From NCBI GenBank assembly GCA_937915975.1, contig CALGGL010000191.1:1-7055 (forward strand): DNA of 7,055 nucleotides, in the 5' to 3' direction. A model generated the notes under the pieces. That model did no database searches. It had not been told where the DNA came from and worked only from the letters and a program-made list of their open reading frames with translations. Below, piece by piece: positions 1 through 5,259 of the stretch (the stretch's first letter is position 1; each line of letters begins with the position of its first letter). The position numbers and the translations under genes were made by a program. This DNA comes from an uncultured Lachnospiraceae bacterium (lineage in GTDB: Bacteria > Bacillota > Clostridia > Lachnospirales > Lachnospiraceae).

Positions 1-43
1 TGTGTCTGATTATCATATACCGGTTGTGTCTGATTATCATATA
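1..43. repeat. 24-bp tandem repeat inside the zinc-ribbon gene
   Basis: Two identical 19-base blocks at 1-19 and 25-43 give a period of 24 bases, or 8 codons. The array keeps the reading frame and encodes the YDNQTQP-type repeat of the minus-strand gene. It reaches the window edge, so the total copy number is unknown. In-frame arrays like this vary in length between strains by slippage. Confidence 0.7.
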
Positions 44-203
44 TCTGTTGGCTGTTGTATCCCTCATAAGGTTGTGTTATTCCTACCTGTTGTTCCTGCG
101 GAACCGGCTTATTATTAGCATTCGGTCTAATCTGCTCGGCTCCGCACACATGACAAAATTTACTTCCATCAGGTATATTACTTCCACATTGAGTACAAAA
201 CAT
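1..203 (-). CDS. Zinc-ribbon protein with Gln/Tyr-rich tandem repeat (partial, runs off left edge)
   Basis: This is the 5' part of a minus-strand gene; 67 codons are visible before the window ends. It starts at the ATG at 203, with a GGAGGA ribosome binding site at 211-216 and a 7-base spacer. The first 21 residues form a compact zinc ribbon: C3-x2-C6, then C17-x2-C20-G, of the short double-knuckle kind (zinc_ribbon_2 type) common at the N-terminus of Clostridia membrane or regulatory proteins. A low-complexity stretch rich in Gln, Asn, Pro and Tyr follows. It ends in an 8-residue repeat (VYDNQTQP type) seen nearly twice and continuing off the edge. Such linkers usually join the ribbon to a downstream membrane or extracytoplasmic domain, which is not visible here. 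It is the last visible gene of a minus-strand run, 186 bases after the gene ending at 390. Function is unknown; the ribbon is confident. Confidence 0.85.
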   Translation of the reverse strand, partial: MFCTQCGSNIPDGSKFCHVCGAEQIRPNANNKPVPQEQQVGITQPYEGYNSQQIYDNQTQPVYDNQT

Positions 204-313
204 TTTTCTTTCCTCCGTTTTTGTGATATGGTGACAGGCATCACATTTCACCTAATCCCATATAGTGCATTCCAATTATAATATAAATTCTAATTGAAAT
301 AAACCCTCAAAAA

Positions 314-347
314 CTATTCGGCCTTACAAAACATTTTTCTCTCCTCC
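314..347 (-). pseudogene. Stub of a duplicated zinc-ribbon gene start (ribosome binding site, start codon and three codons)
   Basis: Bases 326-347 match 195-216, the start region of the zinc-ribbon gene ending at base 1, at 21 of 22 positions. The match includes the GGAGG site, the 7-base spacer, the ATG and codons 2-3 (Phe-Cys). After M-F-C the reading frame gives K-A-E and then TAG at 314-316, so only six codons can be made. The likeliest origin is tandem duplication of a zinc-ribbon gene followed by deletion of one copy's body. It could instead be a short translated leader ahead of the intact gene. The near identity of the two blocks is seen directly; the history is inferred. Confidence 0.45.
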
Positions 348-389
348 ATTTTGTGACAAAGCTCACTCCCATTGTCATCCCTATCACAT

Positions 390-884
390 TTACTCTTCAG
401 TCTTTAGCTTATATCCGCATACATTACAGAATTTATCTGTCGGTTCAATCTCACTTCCACAGCTCGGGCAGTTATAACAAATCCATCCGCCCTTTTTAAC
501 AATAAAATCCTTTTCAGCCTGCAACTCTGATTTTGTCTTACCATTTTCAATAGTAGCCATGACAGGTGCGGTGTCACCCATAGGCATAACCGGAGCAGCA
601 TACATATATGGATTTGCCTGTGCATATGGATTTGCCTGCTGATAAGGTCCGTTTTCAGGTGTAAGAAGCATCGGATTAATCGCATATGCAGTACCATTAT
701 GCTGATGTCTTGCCGCCTCATAAGGATACATGTCGGCAAGACGTACAATCTCCGGTGCTCTCATATTTTTACTTTGACGCCTTGAATTGCCTATCGCATC
801 AAAGCCCTTGTTCATAAGGTTATTAAGTACGTATCTTAATAAATATATTACAAATACAAACGCTATCGCTATAACCCAAATCAT
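390..884 (-). CDS. Membrane-anchored protein with C-terminal zinc ribbon
   Basis: This 164-residue protein starts at the ATG at 884 with a GGAGGA site at 892-897 and a 7-base spacer. Residues 2-20 are a single strongly hydrophobic helix with no signal-peptidase site, so an N-terminal membrane anchor is likely. Residues 21-60 are basic and polar. Residues 80-105 are low complexity, rich in Asn-Pro-Tyr, Gln, Ala and Met, with a short N-P-Y-A-Q-A repeat. The C-terminus is a zinc ribbon with C139-x2-C142 and C153-x2-C156-G, plus an extra Cys136. The ribbon is C-terminal here but N-terminal in the gene ending at base 1. The gene lies 16 bases after the stop of the preceding gene (901-1404), and the two share an N-terminal N-K-x-F-D-like motif just after the membrane helix. 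They are probably co-transcribed. Function is unknown; cytoplasmic placement of the ribbon is inferred. Confidence 0.88.
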   Translation of the reverse strand: MIWVIAIAFVFVIYLLRYVLNNLMNKGFDAIGNSRRQSKNMRAPEIVRLADMYPYEAARHQHNGTAYAINPMLLTPENGPYQQANPYAQANPYMYAAPVMPMGDTAPVMATIENGKTKSELQAEKDFIVKKGGWICYNCPSCGSEIEPTDKFCNVCGYKLKTEE

Positions 885-900
885 TTTTTATTCCTCCTAC

Positions 901-1404
901 CTAGAAAAATGATGACTTCGTCTTTATGTCAGTTACATATGTTCTTTCAACAACTGCATTGAAATCAAGCATAAGAAACGCCTTTTCAATAGCTGTAAGA
1001 AGTACATTGGAATCCATTCTGGCGGACATTTCTATAATTCCGTTTCTTTCCTTCCACTGATTAACTCTGAATTTATATAGGTGAACACCCTCGATTTTGC
1101 TGTCACCTGCTGCTTTGATTGATGCAGTAAAGGTGCCTGCAGAATTTCTGAACACAAGATTGTTTGCTCCCTTGCTTATGCTTATGCTCTCCTGACCTAG
1201 GATTCCTCTGTCAAGTGCATTGAGCATTGTGTCAAGATTCGGAACTATTGTCTTAAAAGTATGCTCCTGTTCATAGAAATCATGTGGTCTGTTTTTATTG
1301 GCAATTCCACTGTCAAATAATTTTTTATTACCATTTGCTATAATCAAACCTATCACTGTTCCTACAACAATTGCACCTATTATTAATGCCCATGCTAAAC
1401 CCAT
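901..1404 (-). CDS. Small membrane-anchored protein of unknown function
   Basis: This 167-residue protein starts at the ATG at 1404, preceded by a GGAGG site at 1413-1417 with an 8-base spacer. Residues 4-23 form one Gly/Ile/Val-rich transmembrane helix with small-residue spacing that would suit helix packing. The motif N26-K27-K28-L29-F30-D31 follows directly, resembling residues 25-29 of the next gene product. Residues 45-160 look like a compact mixed alpha/beta domain with alternating hydrophobic strands (for example FRNSAGTFTASI) and a Leu-rich helix near 134-150. No catalytic motif, zinc site or lipobox is visible and I do not recognise the family. It lies 152 bases downstream of the response-regulator stop and 16 bases upstream of the membrane zinc-ribbon gene, suggesting an operon with the latter. 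The N-in or N-out orientation is not clear. Confidence 0.85.
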   Translation of the reverse strand: MGLAWALIIGAIVVGTVIGLIIANGNKKLFDSGIANKNRPHDFYEQEHTFKTIVPNLDTMLNALDRGILGQESISISKGANNLVFRNSAGTFTASIKAAGDSKIEGVHLYKFRVNQWKERNGIIEMSARMDSNVLLTAIEKAFLMLDFNAVVERTYVTDIKTKSSFF

Positions 1405-1556
1405 TTTTCCTGCCTCCTTAAAATCATATTATTTTTACATATATTAACACTAAATAACAATTTTAATATATTTATCATTTTGTTTCACTACCCTATCGGA
1501 CAAAATTTTTACGTCAAAAATATCAAAATCATTCGACAAACAGACAATTTCCGAAC

Positions 1557-2237
1557 TCATTTTCGATATTCATCCGAGTTTTCCGGTACAATAAGCTTCT
1601 TTACAACCGCATTTGCCACAAGTGTTATGGCATTTTTATATCCGGTTTTCTTAAGCATACTGCTTATCAGATACTTTACTGTATTAATCTTTAAATCAAG
1701 CCTTTTAGCTATATCTGCATAAGAGCATCCGTTTGATAGCTGCTCTATAACTGCTATATCCATATCTGTAAATTCTAAGCTTAGACAATTACCTATTACC
1801 GTATTGTACCTGATATCGTACTTTTTAAGCTTTTTGCTCTCATCATCCGTAAGTTCTCCGTAACGACTTTCGTTATATACCTCTTTTATTATCTTTGATA
1901 TCTCTCTGGTATCCTTATTTCTATTCCAAAAATACATATTTTCCGTATCTATGTAGCTTCTTGACATAGGATATATAGGATAATCCGACATGATAATTAC
2001 TCTTATTTTTGTCTCATTTTTAATCTCCCCTGCGAGTCCTATGCTTGAGAGTCCATATCTCATATAAGCATTTATAAGGAGAACATCCGCTTTCTCCTCC
2101 CTGCATGCGTCCTTTAGCTCACTTAAATCTTCCAAAGACTTCACAATGCTGATGCTATCATCAGATGCGAGCTTGTCACAAAGCCACTCTCTTATTATTC
2201 TTGACTCATCAGCAATTATTACTTTAATATCATTCAT
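1557..2237 (-). CDS. LuxR/NarL-type response regulator with a phosphoacceptor-less receiver
   Basis: This is a 226-residue DNA-binding regulator. Residues 1-125 resemble a CheY-like receiver. The acidic pair is D10-E11 and the conserved Ser/Thr is S84. The phosphoacceptor position, normally Asp in D-V-x-L-M-D, is N56 (D-V-L-L-I-N), and the conserved Lys after strand 5 appears to be Asn or displaced to K108. Residues 155-217 are a LuxR-type helix-turn-helix with the usual pattern (I-x-Q-L-x-N-G-x-S-x-x-D-I-A, then I-N-T-V-K). Aspartate-less receivers generally work without phosphorylation, through dimerisation or ligand or partner binding. No histidine kinase is in the window. I chose the ATG at 2237; a GTG at 2246 in frame is possible but lies only 3 bases from the AGGA at 2250-2253. 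The gene is divergent from the membrane winged-helix gene at 2431, which may be its partner or target. Confidence 0.88.
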   Translation of the reverse strand: MNDIKVIIADESRIIREWLCDKLASDDSISIVKSLEDLSELKDACREEKADVLLINAYMRYGLSSIGLAGEIKNETKIRVIIMSDYPIYPMSRSYIDTENMYFWNRNKDTREISKIIKEVYNESRYGELTDDESKKLKKYDIRYNTVIGNCLSLEFTDMDIAVIEQLSNGCSYADIAKRLDLKINTVKYLISSMLKKTGYKNAITLVANAVVKKLIVPENSDEYRK

Positions 2238-2334
2238 AATCAGCACATGTCCTTTCTCAAAAATCCATCGTACATTTTATCCAAAAGTTGTTTTTTTGCG
2301 TTCAAGATAAATTCATTTTTTCTTCTCGGAAGTG

Positions 2335-2363
2335 TTGAATTGCTCATTTTTCTTTGCTAAAAT
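2335..2363 (+). promoter_or_regulatory. Sigma-A-type promoter of the membrane winged-helix gene
   Basis: TTGAAT at 2335-2340 and TAAAAT at 2358-2363 are separated by exactly 17 bases. This gives 4 of 6 and 5 of 6 matches to the consensus. The predicted transcript starts near 2370, about 60 bases before the ATG at 2431. That position argues against the longer reading frame that opens at the GTG at 2332. Confidence 0.6.
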
Positions 2364-2430
2364 GTCCTTACGTCCGACAAATGACAAATTTGGTAATAAG
2401 CGGTCGAATATTTATTTTGCGGGAGTTTTT

Positions 2431-3900
2431 ATGTCTTTTACCAATATCAACTACAATGAAAACCACTACAAATTAATATGGACAAGCGGTGAGCTTGAAG
2501 GTTTATATATTGATTTTAAGTATCAGGAAATCGGATACAGAGAAAATGAACCTGAACGAATAGAATTTAGAAAGCTCCAGATAATAAAATATCTCCTTGA
2601 GCACTCCACAGAATACATCACCGGAACACAGATTAATCTCACTGAAGAGCTTAACTCGATTGACCTGCCAAAAAGCATTTCATCTATCAAAGCCAGTATA
2701 TTAAAGGCTTTAAATCCTGTATTTGATAAAGATAAGGCTTCTGATTTATATAATCTGATTATTGACAAACATAGGATAAATGGACAGATGGGCTATAAGC
2801 TCCTTACTTCTGATGCAGTTTTATCCAATGTTGACGAAGCAGAAAATTACCAGATTGTTGCAAGTATCGATACTTATGCTGATAAATCTGACAATTCCTA
2901 TGCGGAAGAATCATTTTCTTATATCCAGAAAAACTGGTTTATGTTATTTATATTCAGCTATATCATACTTATGATATTATTTATACTTAAAGCAAACGAT
3001 ATATCTTTTGGTGAACTTTTTATGCATCTGGTGACACTTCCGCTTAAAACAAGTCTTTTGATTTGCTTACTTGGTGGTATGATACCTGTTTTTGCAGGCC
3101 TTATAATCGATACACCATATGCACTTATAGCAAAACATATAAAAACCGGTAAAAAAGCTGATATATCGGAATATTATCATATAGTAACGCATGAAGAAGA
3201 ACGTTTTGATTTATCTAAGCAGCATATATCATTTTTTGCGATTTGTAACCTTACAGGTGCTATCACCACTGCCACAATAATACTTTTTGTCAAAAAAATA
3301 CCTGATTTTGATACATATATTACAAAAAGCAGTATGAATACACCGCTTGCTGTCATATCCTTTGCAGCTATATTTGTTGCACTTTACAATAACTATATGC
3401 TTCAGACCAAACATGTCCCAATCAGAAACAATCACAATTATATACTAAGCAGAGCTCACGCTTTTTTCAATTTTTTCTGGCTTACCTTTTCCATATCCGT
3501 AAGCTGTGGGCTTTTATTTGCATTTTTACTTTTCAGAATCAGCAGCTCATACGCTACTCCGGACTCTTTGGATTCATCATTTTTGATAATGATTCTTGCC
3601 GCATACTCTTATCTATGGTTTTCTGCCGATTCACCTTTAGCTGGAGATATAGACTCTATAAGCAAGGATAATTTTATATCAGGCGCTCCTGTGCTTGCAT
3701 TTTTTTCAATACTATATACAATCCTATGCTTTGACATGTCAATGACCTGCATACTGTCATTTATAATAAATGTGCTGGTGCTTATAGTTTGGTACATAGT
3801 AATGAAAAAACGCAAAAGTATAGGTGTTATAAGATTTATAACATCCTTTTTCTCTGTTGTAGCCGTTTTTGTTATTCTTATGTTGGTTTTAAATTTATAA
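2431..3900 (+). CDS. Membrane-embedded winged-helix protein (candidate one-component regulator)
   Basis: This 489-residue protein has a cytosolic N-terminus and a polytopic membrane C-terminus. Residues 42-127 resemble an OmpR/ToxR-type winged helix: a helix around R-K-L-Q-I-I-K-Y-L-L, a likely recognition helix at S-S-I-K-A-S-I-L-K-A-L, and a terminal beta-hairpin ending I-N-G-Q-M-G-Y-K-L-L, comparable to the G-x-G-Y-x-L wing of that family. A charged linker (130-165) follows. Hydrophobic segments lie near 168-187, 207-227, 266-287, 305-324, 346-369, 383-398, 419-435, 439-457 and 468-487, so eight or nine helices. ToxR/CadC regulators normally have one helix, so this layout is unusual. The frame is open back to a GTG at 2332, but the ATG at 2431 has a GGGAG site 5 bases upstream and lies downstream of a good promoter. 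The winged-helix call is by eye; the multi-span membrane domain is clear. Confidence 0.85.
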   Translation: MSFTNINYNENHYKLIWTSGELEGLYIDFKYQEIGYRENEPERIEFRKLQIIKYLLEHSTEYITGTQINLTEELNSIDLPKSISSIKASILKALNPVFDKDKASDLYNLIIDKHRINGQMGYKLLTSDAVLSNVDEAENYQIVASIDTYADKSDNSYAEESFSYIQKNWFMLFIFSYIILMILFILKANDISFGELFMHLVTLPLKTSLLICLLGGMIPVFAGLIIDTPYALIAKHIKTGKKADISEYYHIVTHEEERFDLSKQHISFFAICNLTGAITTATIILFVKKIPDFDTYITKSSMNTPLAVISFAAIFVALYNNYMLQTKHVPIRNNHNYILSRAHAFFNFFWLTFSISVSCGLLFAFLLFRISSSYATPDSLDSSFLIMILAAYSYLWFSADSPLAGDIDSISKDNFISGAPVLAFFSILYTILCFDMSMTCILSFIINVLVLIVWYIVMKKRKSIGVIRFITSFFSVVAVFVILMLVLNL

Positions 3901-3987
3901 GGTTATATTATACCTTGCGTTACAAATATCTCCAAACAAACTGCATGCTTACAATAATCAGAATAATCAGTTTTTCTGAAATTTTAG

Positions 3988-4016
3988 TTGCTTATTCCAA
4001 CCATATCATTTAAACT
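3988..4016 (+). promoter_or_regulatory. Possible promoter of the DUF1292 gene
   Basis: TTGCTT at 3988-3993 and TAAACT at 4011-4016 are spaced by 17 bases, 34 bases before the start codon at 4050. Each hexamer matches the consensus at about 4 of 6 positions, so the call is weak. The rest of the 149-base gap holds a 9-bp tandem repeat (3953-3970) and no other clear signal. Confidence 0.3.
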
Positions 4017-4049
4017 ATACACATCTTAAGAAAGAACGAGGAATTATTT

Positions 4050-4361
4050 ATGAGTGAAAACATAAACGATAACGAAGAATTTGATGAGCCAACCGTATCC
4101 ATGACTCTTGAAGACGGTACAGAGCTCGAATGCGACGTAATTGCCATATTTCCGGTAGGTGACAGGGATTACATTGCTTTACTTCCGAATAAGCCTGTGG
4201 AAGGCTACGAAGAAAACGAGGTATTTCTTTATCGATACGCCGAACTTGACGGAGACGATATAGAGCTTACCCAGATAGAAACCGAAGAAGAATACGAAGC
4301 TGTCGCAGATGCCTTTGATGAGCTTCTCGACGAGGAAGAATTTAATAATTTTGAAGAATAA
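4050..4361 (+). CDS. DUF1292 (UPF0473) family protein
   Basis: This is a 103-residue, very acidic cytosolic protein that starts at the ATG at 4050, with GAGGAA at 4038-4043 and a 6-base spacer. It follows the DUF1292 pattern of Firmicutes: a beta strand with L-E-D-G-T-E-L-E-C-D-V (residues 20-30), I-F-P-V-G-D-R-D-Y-I-A-L-L-P (33-46), a strand with E-V-F-L-Y-R-Y (57-63), and a C-terminal helix beginning E-T-E-E-E-Y-E-A-V (77-85) and ending D-E-L-L. Length is close to the usual 85-105 residues of the family. The molecular role is unknown; the B. subtilis relative is YrzB. In many Firmicutes these genes sit beside ruvX/yrrK and alanyl-tRNA synthetase, but here the gene stands alone with its own spacer, so it is a separately placed paralogue. 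A long inverted repeat begins 11 bases after its stop codon. Confidence 0.85.
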   Translation: MSENINDNEEFDEPTVSMTLEDGTELECDVIAIFPVGDRDYIALLPNKPVEGYEENEVFLYRYAELDGDDIELTQIETEEEYEAVADAFDELLDEEEFNNFEE

Positions 4362-4372
4362 AAAAACAAGCA

Positions 4373-4471
4373 GGAAAAGGCTCTGGTTGATATACTTTAG
4401 GTGCTAAGCATGGCGTTAAGCGTCAGCGTGCCATGCGTGTACCTTAAAGTATATTAATCAGAGCCTTTTCC
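4373..4471 (+). terminator. 99-nt long inverted repeat, likely terminator between convergent genes
   Basis: The arms 4373-4402 and 4441-4471 pair through GGAAAAGGCTCTG, TT, ATATACTTTA and GGT, with one bulge at 4444. After a small internal loop an inner stem, 4408-4414 with 4430-4436 (GCATGGC/GCCATGC), closes a 15-base loop. The two imperfect outer pairs, 4386 with 4458 and 4389 with 4455, are G-U wobbles when read as plus-strand RNA but A-C mismatches when read from the minus strand. This points to a role in plus-strand transcripts. The U-tract is poor on the plus side (CCTTTTCCCC). On the minus side seven T's (4361-4367, T-run in minus sense) follow the stem after a few bases, so bidirectional termination is possible. 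The repeat is much longer than ordinary terminators, so a different RNA role is open. Confidence 0.6.
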
Positions 4472-4535
4472 CCTGTCATATATTATTCAACTGAATCAAT
4501 CAGAGCCTTTTCCCCTGTCATATTTTATTCAACTG
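4456..4535. repeat. 42-bp-period tandem duplication of a gene 3' end and hairpin arm
   Basis: Bases 4456-4493 and 4498-4535 match at 37 of 38 positions. Each copy holds the CAGAGCCTTTTCCCC arm of the hairpin and, on the minus strand, the last codons and TAA of the neighbouring gene (A-G-T-T-G-A-A-T-A-A). The copy at 4498-4535 overlaps the end of the intact reading frame at 4525. The left copy is untranslated. The single mismatch suggests a fairly recent event. Confidence 0.8.
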
Positions 4536-5259
4536 CAATGTGAGCCATATCCGTATAAAGTTTCTTATCGCCCCATACTACTCCGACCACGGTAACAGTA
4601 GCTCCGTCTTCGCCGATTGTTGAACCGTCGCCGTCAACTATCTCAATTGTTACAGTCTTTTCAAGTCTGCCTGTTTCATTTTTAACCTTAACTTCTCTCC
4701 AGGTGCTTATAGTACCTAATTCACCTGTAAGCTTGATAATCATTCCCTTATATTCGTCTTTATCATACTTTGACTTGAAATCATTAAATGTATCATAATC
4801 CCAAGCTCCGTCGACCACCTCTACATCCGGTGTCTGATCAAGATTTACTCCGGAAAGATCCTTTTTGTCATCAGGCTGTTCGTAAGGGCTGCCGGAGTTT
4901 TTAGCATCCTCTTTAGCCTGAGCTGTGGCTGCCTCTGCGGCTGCCTCGGCATCTGCCTCGGTCTGCTTTGCATTTTCCATTTCATCTACAGAAGTTATAA
5001 GGAATGTACTCTCATAGCCTATGGTTTCAGTATAATCATCATTGTACTTTGGATATAAGCCAAATGCCGTAACCTTACCATCCTCTGTTATTTCAAATTC
5101 AAGCGGCCATACTCCCTTTGTAACATCCTTGTATTCTCCGCCTTCATCTTCAACTCCGAGAGCCTGTGTTATATCAACCGCATCAGGTCCTGCATCTTCA
5201 GGATTATCATATATGAGCCAACATACATTTGAGGCCTTTATCTCCCATGTACCTGTCAT
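4525..5259 (-). CDS. 3' part of a frameshifted secreted-type protein, with probable OB-fold
   Basis: This is a 244-codon open frame on the minus strand with no signal peptide. It begins M-T-G-T-W, a motif that in the lipoprotein ending at 6619 lies inside the mature chain (A-G-T-W). The natural start is therefore probably upstream in a different frame (see 5256-5505). Residues 1-90 are a beta-rich, acidic domain. Residues 94-121 are an Ala/Glu/Lys-rich linker. Residues 170-244 fit a tRNA_anti-like OB-fold: Y-K-G-M-I-I-K-L-T-G-E-L-G-T-I, a charged strand pair, then A-T-V-T-V-V-G-V-V-W-G. The ATG overlaps the TGA of the upstream open frame (ATGA), and AGGA sits 4 bases before it. Independent translation by coupling cannot be excluded. 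Tandem duplicated sequence follows its stop. Function is unknown. Confidence 0.7.
   Translation of the reverse strand: MTGTWEIKASNVCWLIYDNPEDAGPDAVDITQALGVEDEGGEYKDVTKGVWPLEFEITEDGKVTAFGLYPKYNDDYTETIGYESTFLITSVDEMENAKQTEADAEAAAEAATAQAKEDAKNSGSPYEQPDDKKDLSGVNLDQTPDVEVVDGAWDYDTFNDFKSKYDKDEYKGMIIKLTGELGTISTWREVKVKNETGRLEKTVTIEIVDGDGSTIGEDGATVTVVGVVWGDKKLYTDMAHIAVE

Noticed and set aside
24..281. Plus-strand open frame of 85 codons at the left edge
   Set aside because: It is antisense to the zinc-ribbon gene and its spacer. It has no ribosome binding site, while the minus strand shows a clear CxxC...CxxC ribbon with a good site.
1432..1460. Possible minus-strand promoter for the 901-1404 operon (TTGTTA and TAAAAA, 17-base spacing)
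   Set aside because: Both boxes are weak in an AT-rich spacer, and the predicted start would leave almost no leader before the ribosome binding site. Read-through from the regulator gene is equally possible.
2274..2305. Possible minus-strand promoter of the response regulator (TTGAAC at 2300-2305, TAAAAT at 2274-2279)
   Set aside because: The spacing is 20 bases, too long for a confident call. No better pair was found in the divergent spacer.
2332..2430. N-terminal extension of the membrane winged-helix gene to the GTG at 2332
   Set aside because: The extension contains a good promoter (2335-2363), has no ribosome binding site, and adds a stretch of residues that does not look like a domain. 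The ATG at 2431 has its own site.
3229..3435. Minus-strand open frames inside the membrane protein gene (also 2523-2768 and 3609-3815)
   Set aside because: They lack ribosome binding sites and are antisense shadows of a long, coherent membrane protein.
3899..3916. Small inverted repeat at the stop of the membrane protein gene (AAGGT/ACCTT)
   Set aside because: It has only 5 bp of stem, an 8-base loop and no U-tract, so it is not supported as a terminator.
3953..3970. Tandem 9-bp repeat AATAATCAG upstream of the DUF1292 gene
   Set aside because: It has two copies only, in AT-rich sequence, with no other sign of function. It is too short to call a repeat element or CRISPR-like array.
4373..4535. 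Miniature transposon (MITE) reading of the inverted and direct repeats
   Set aside because: The inverted arms are flanked by no clear target-site duplication. The direct repeat includes the end of the neighbouring gene, which fits local tandem duplication better. Other genome copies would be needed to revive this idea.
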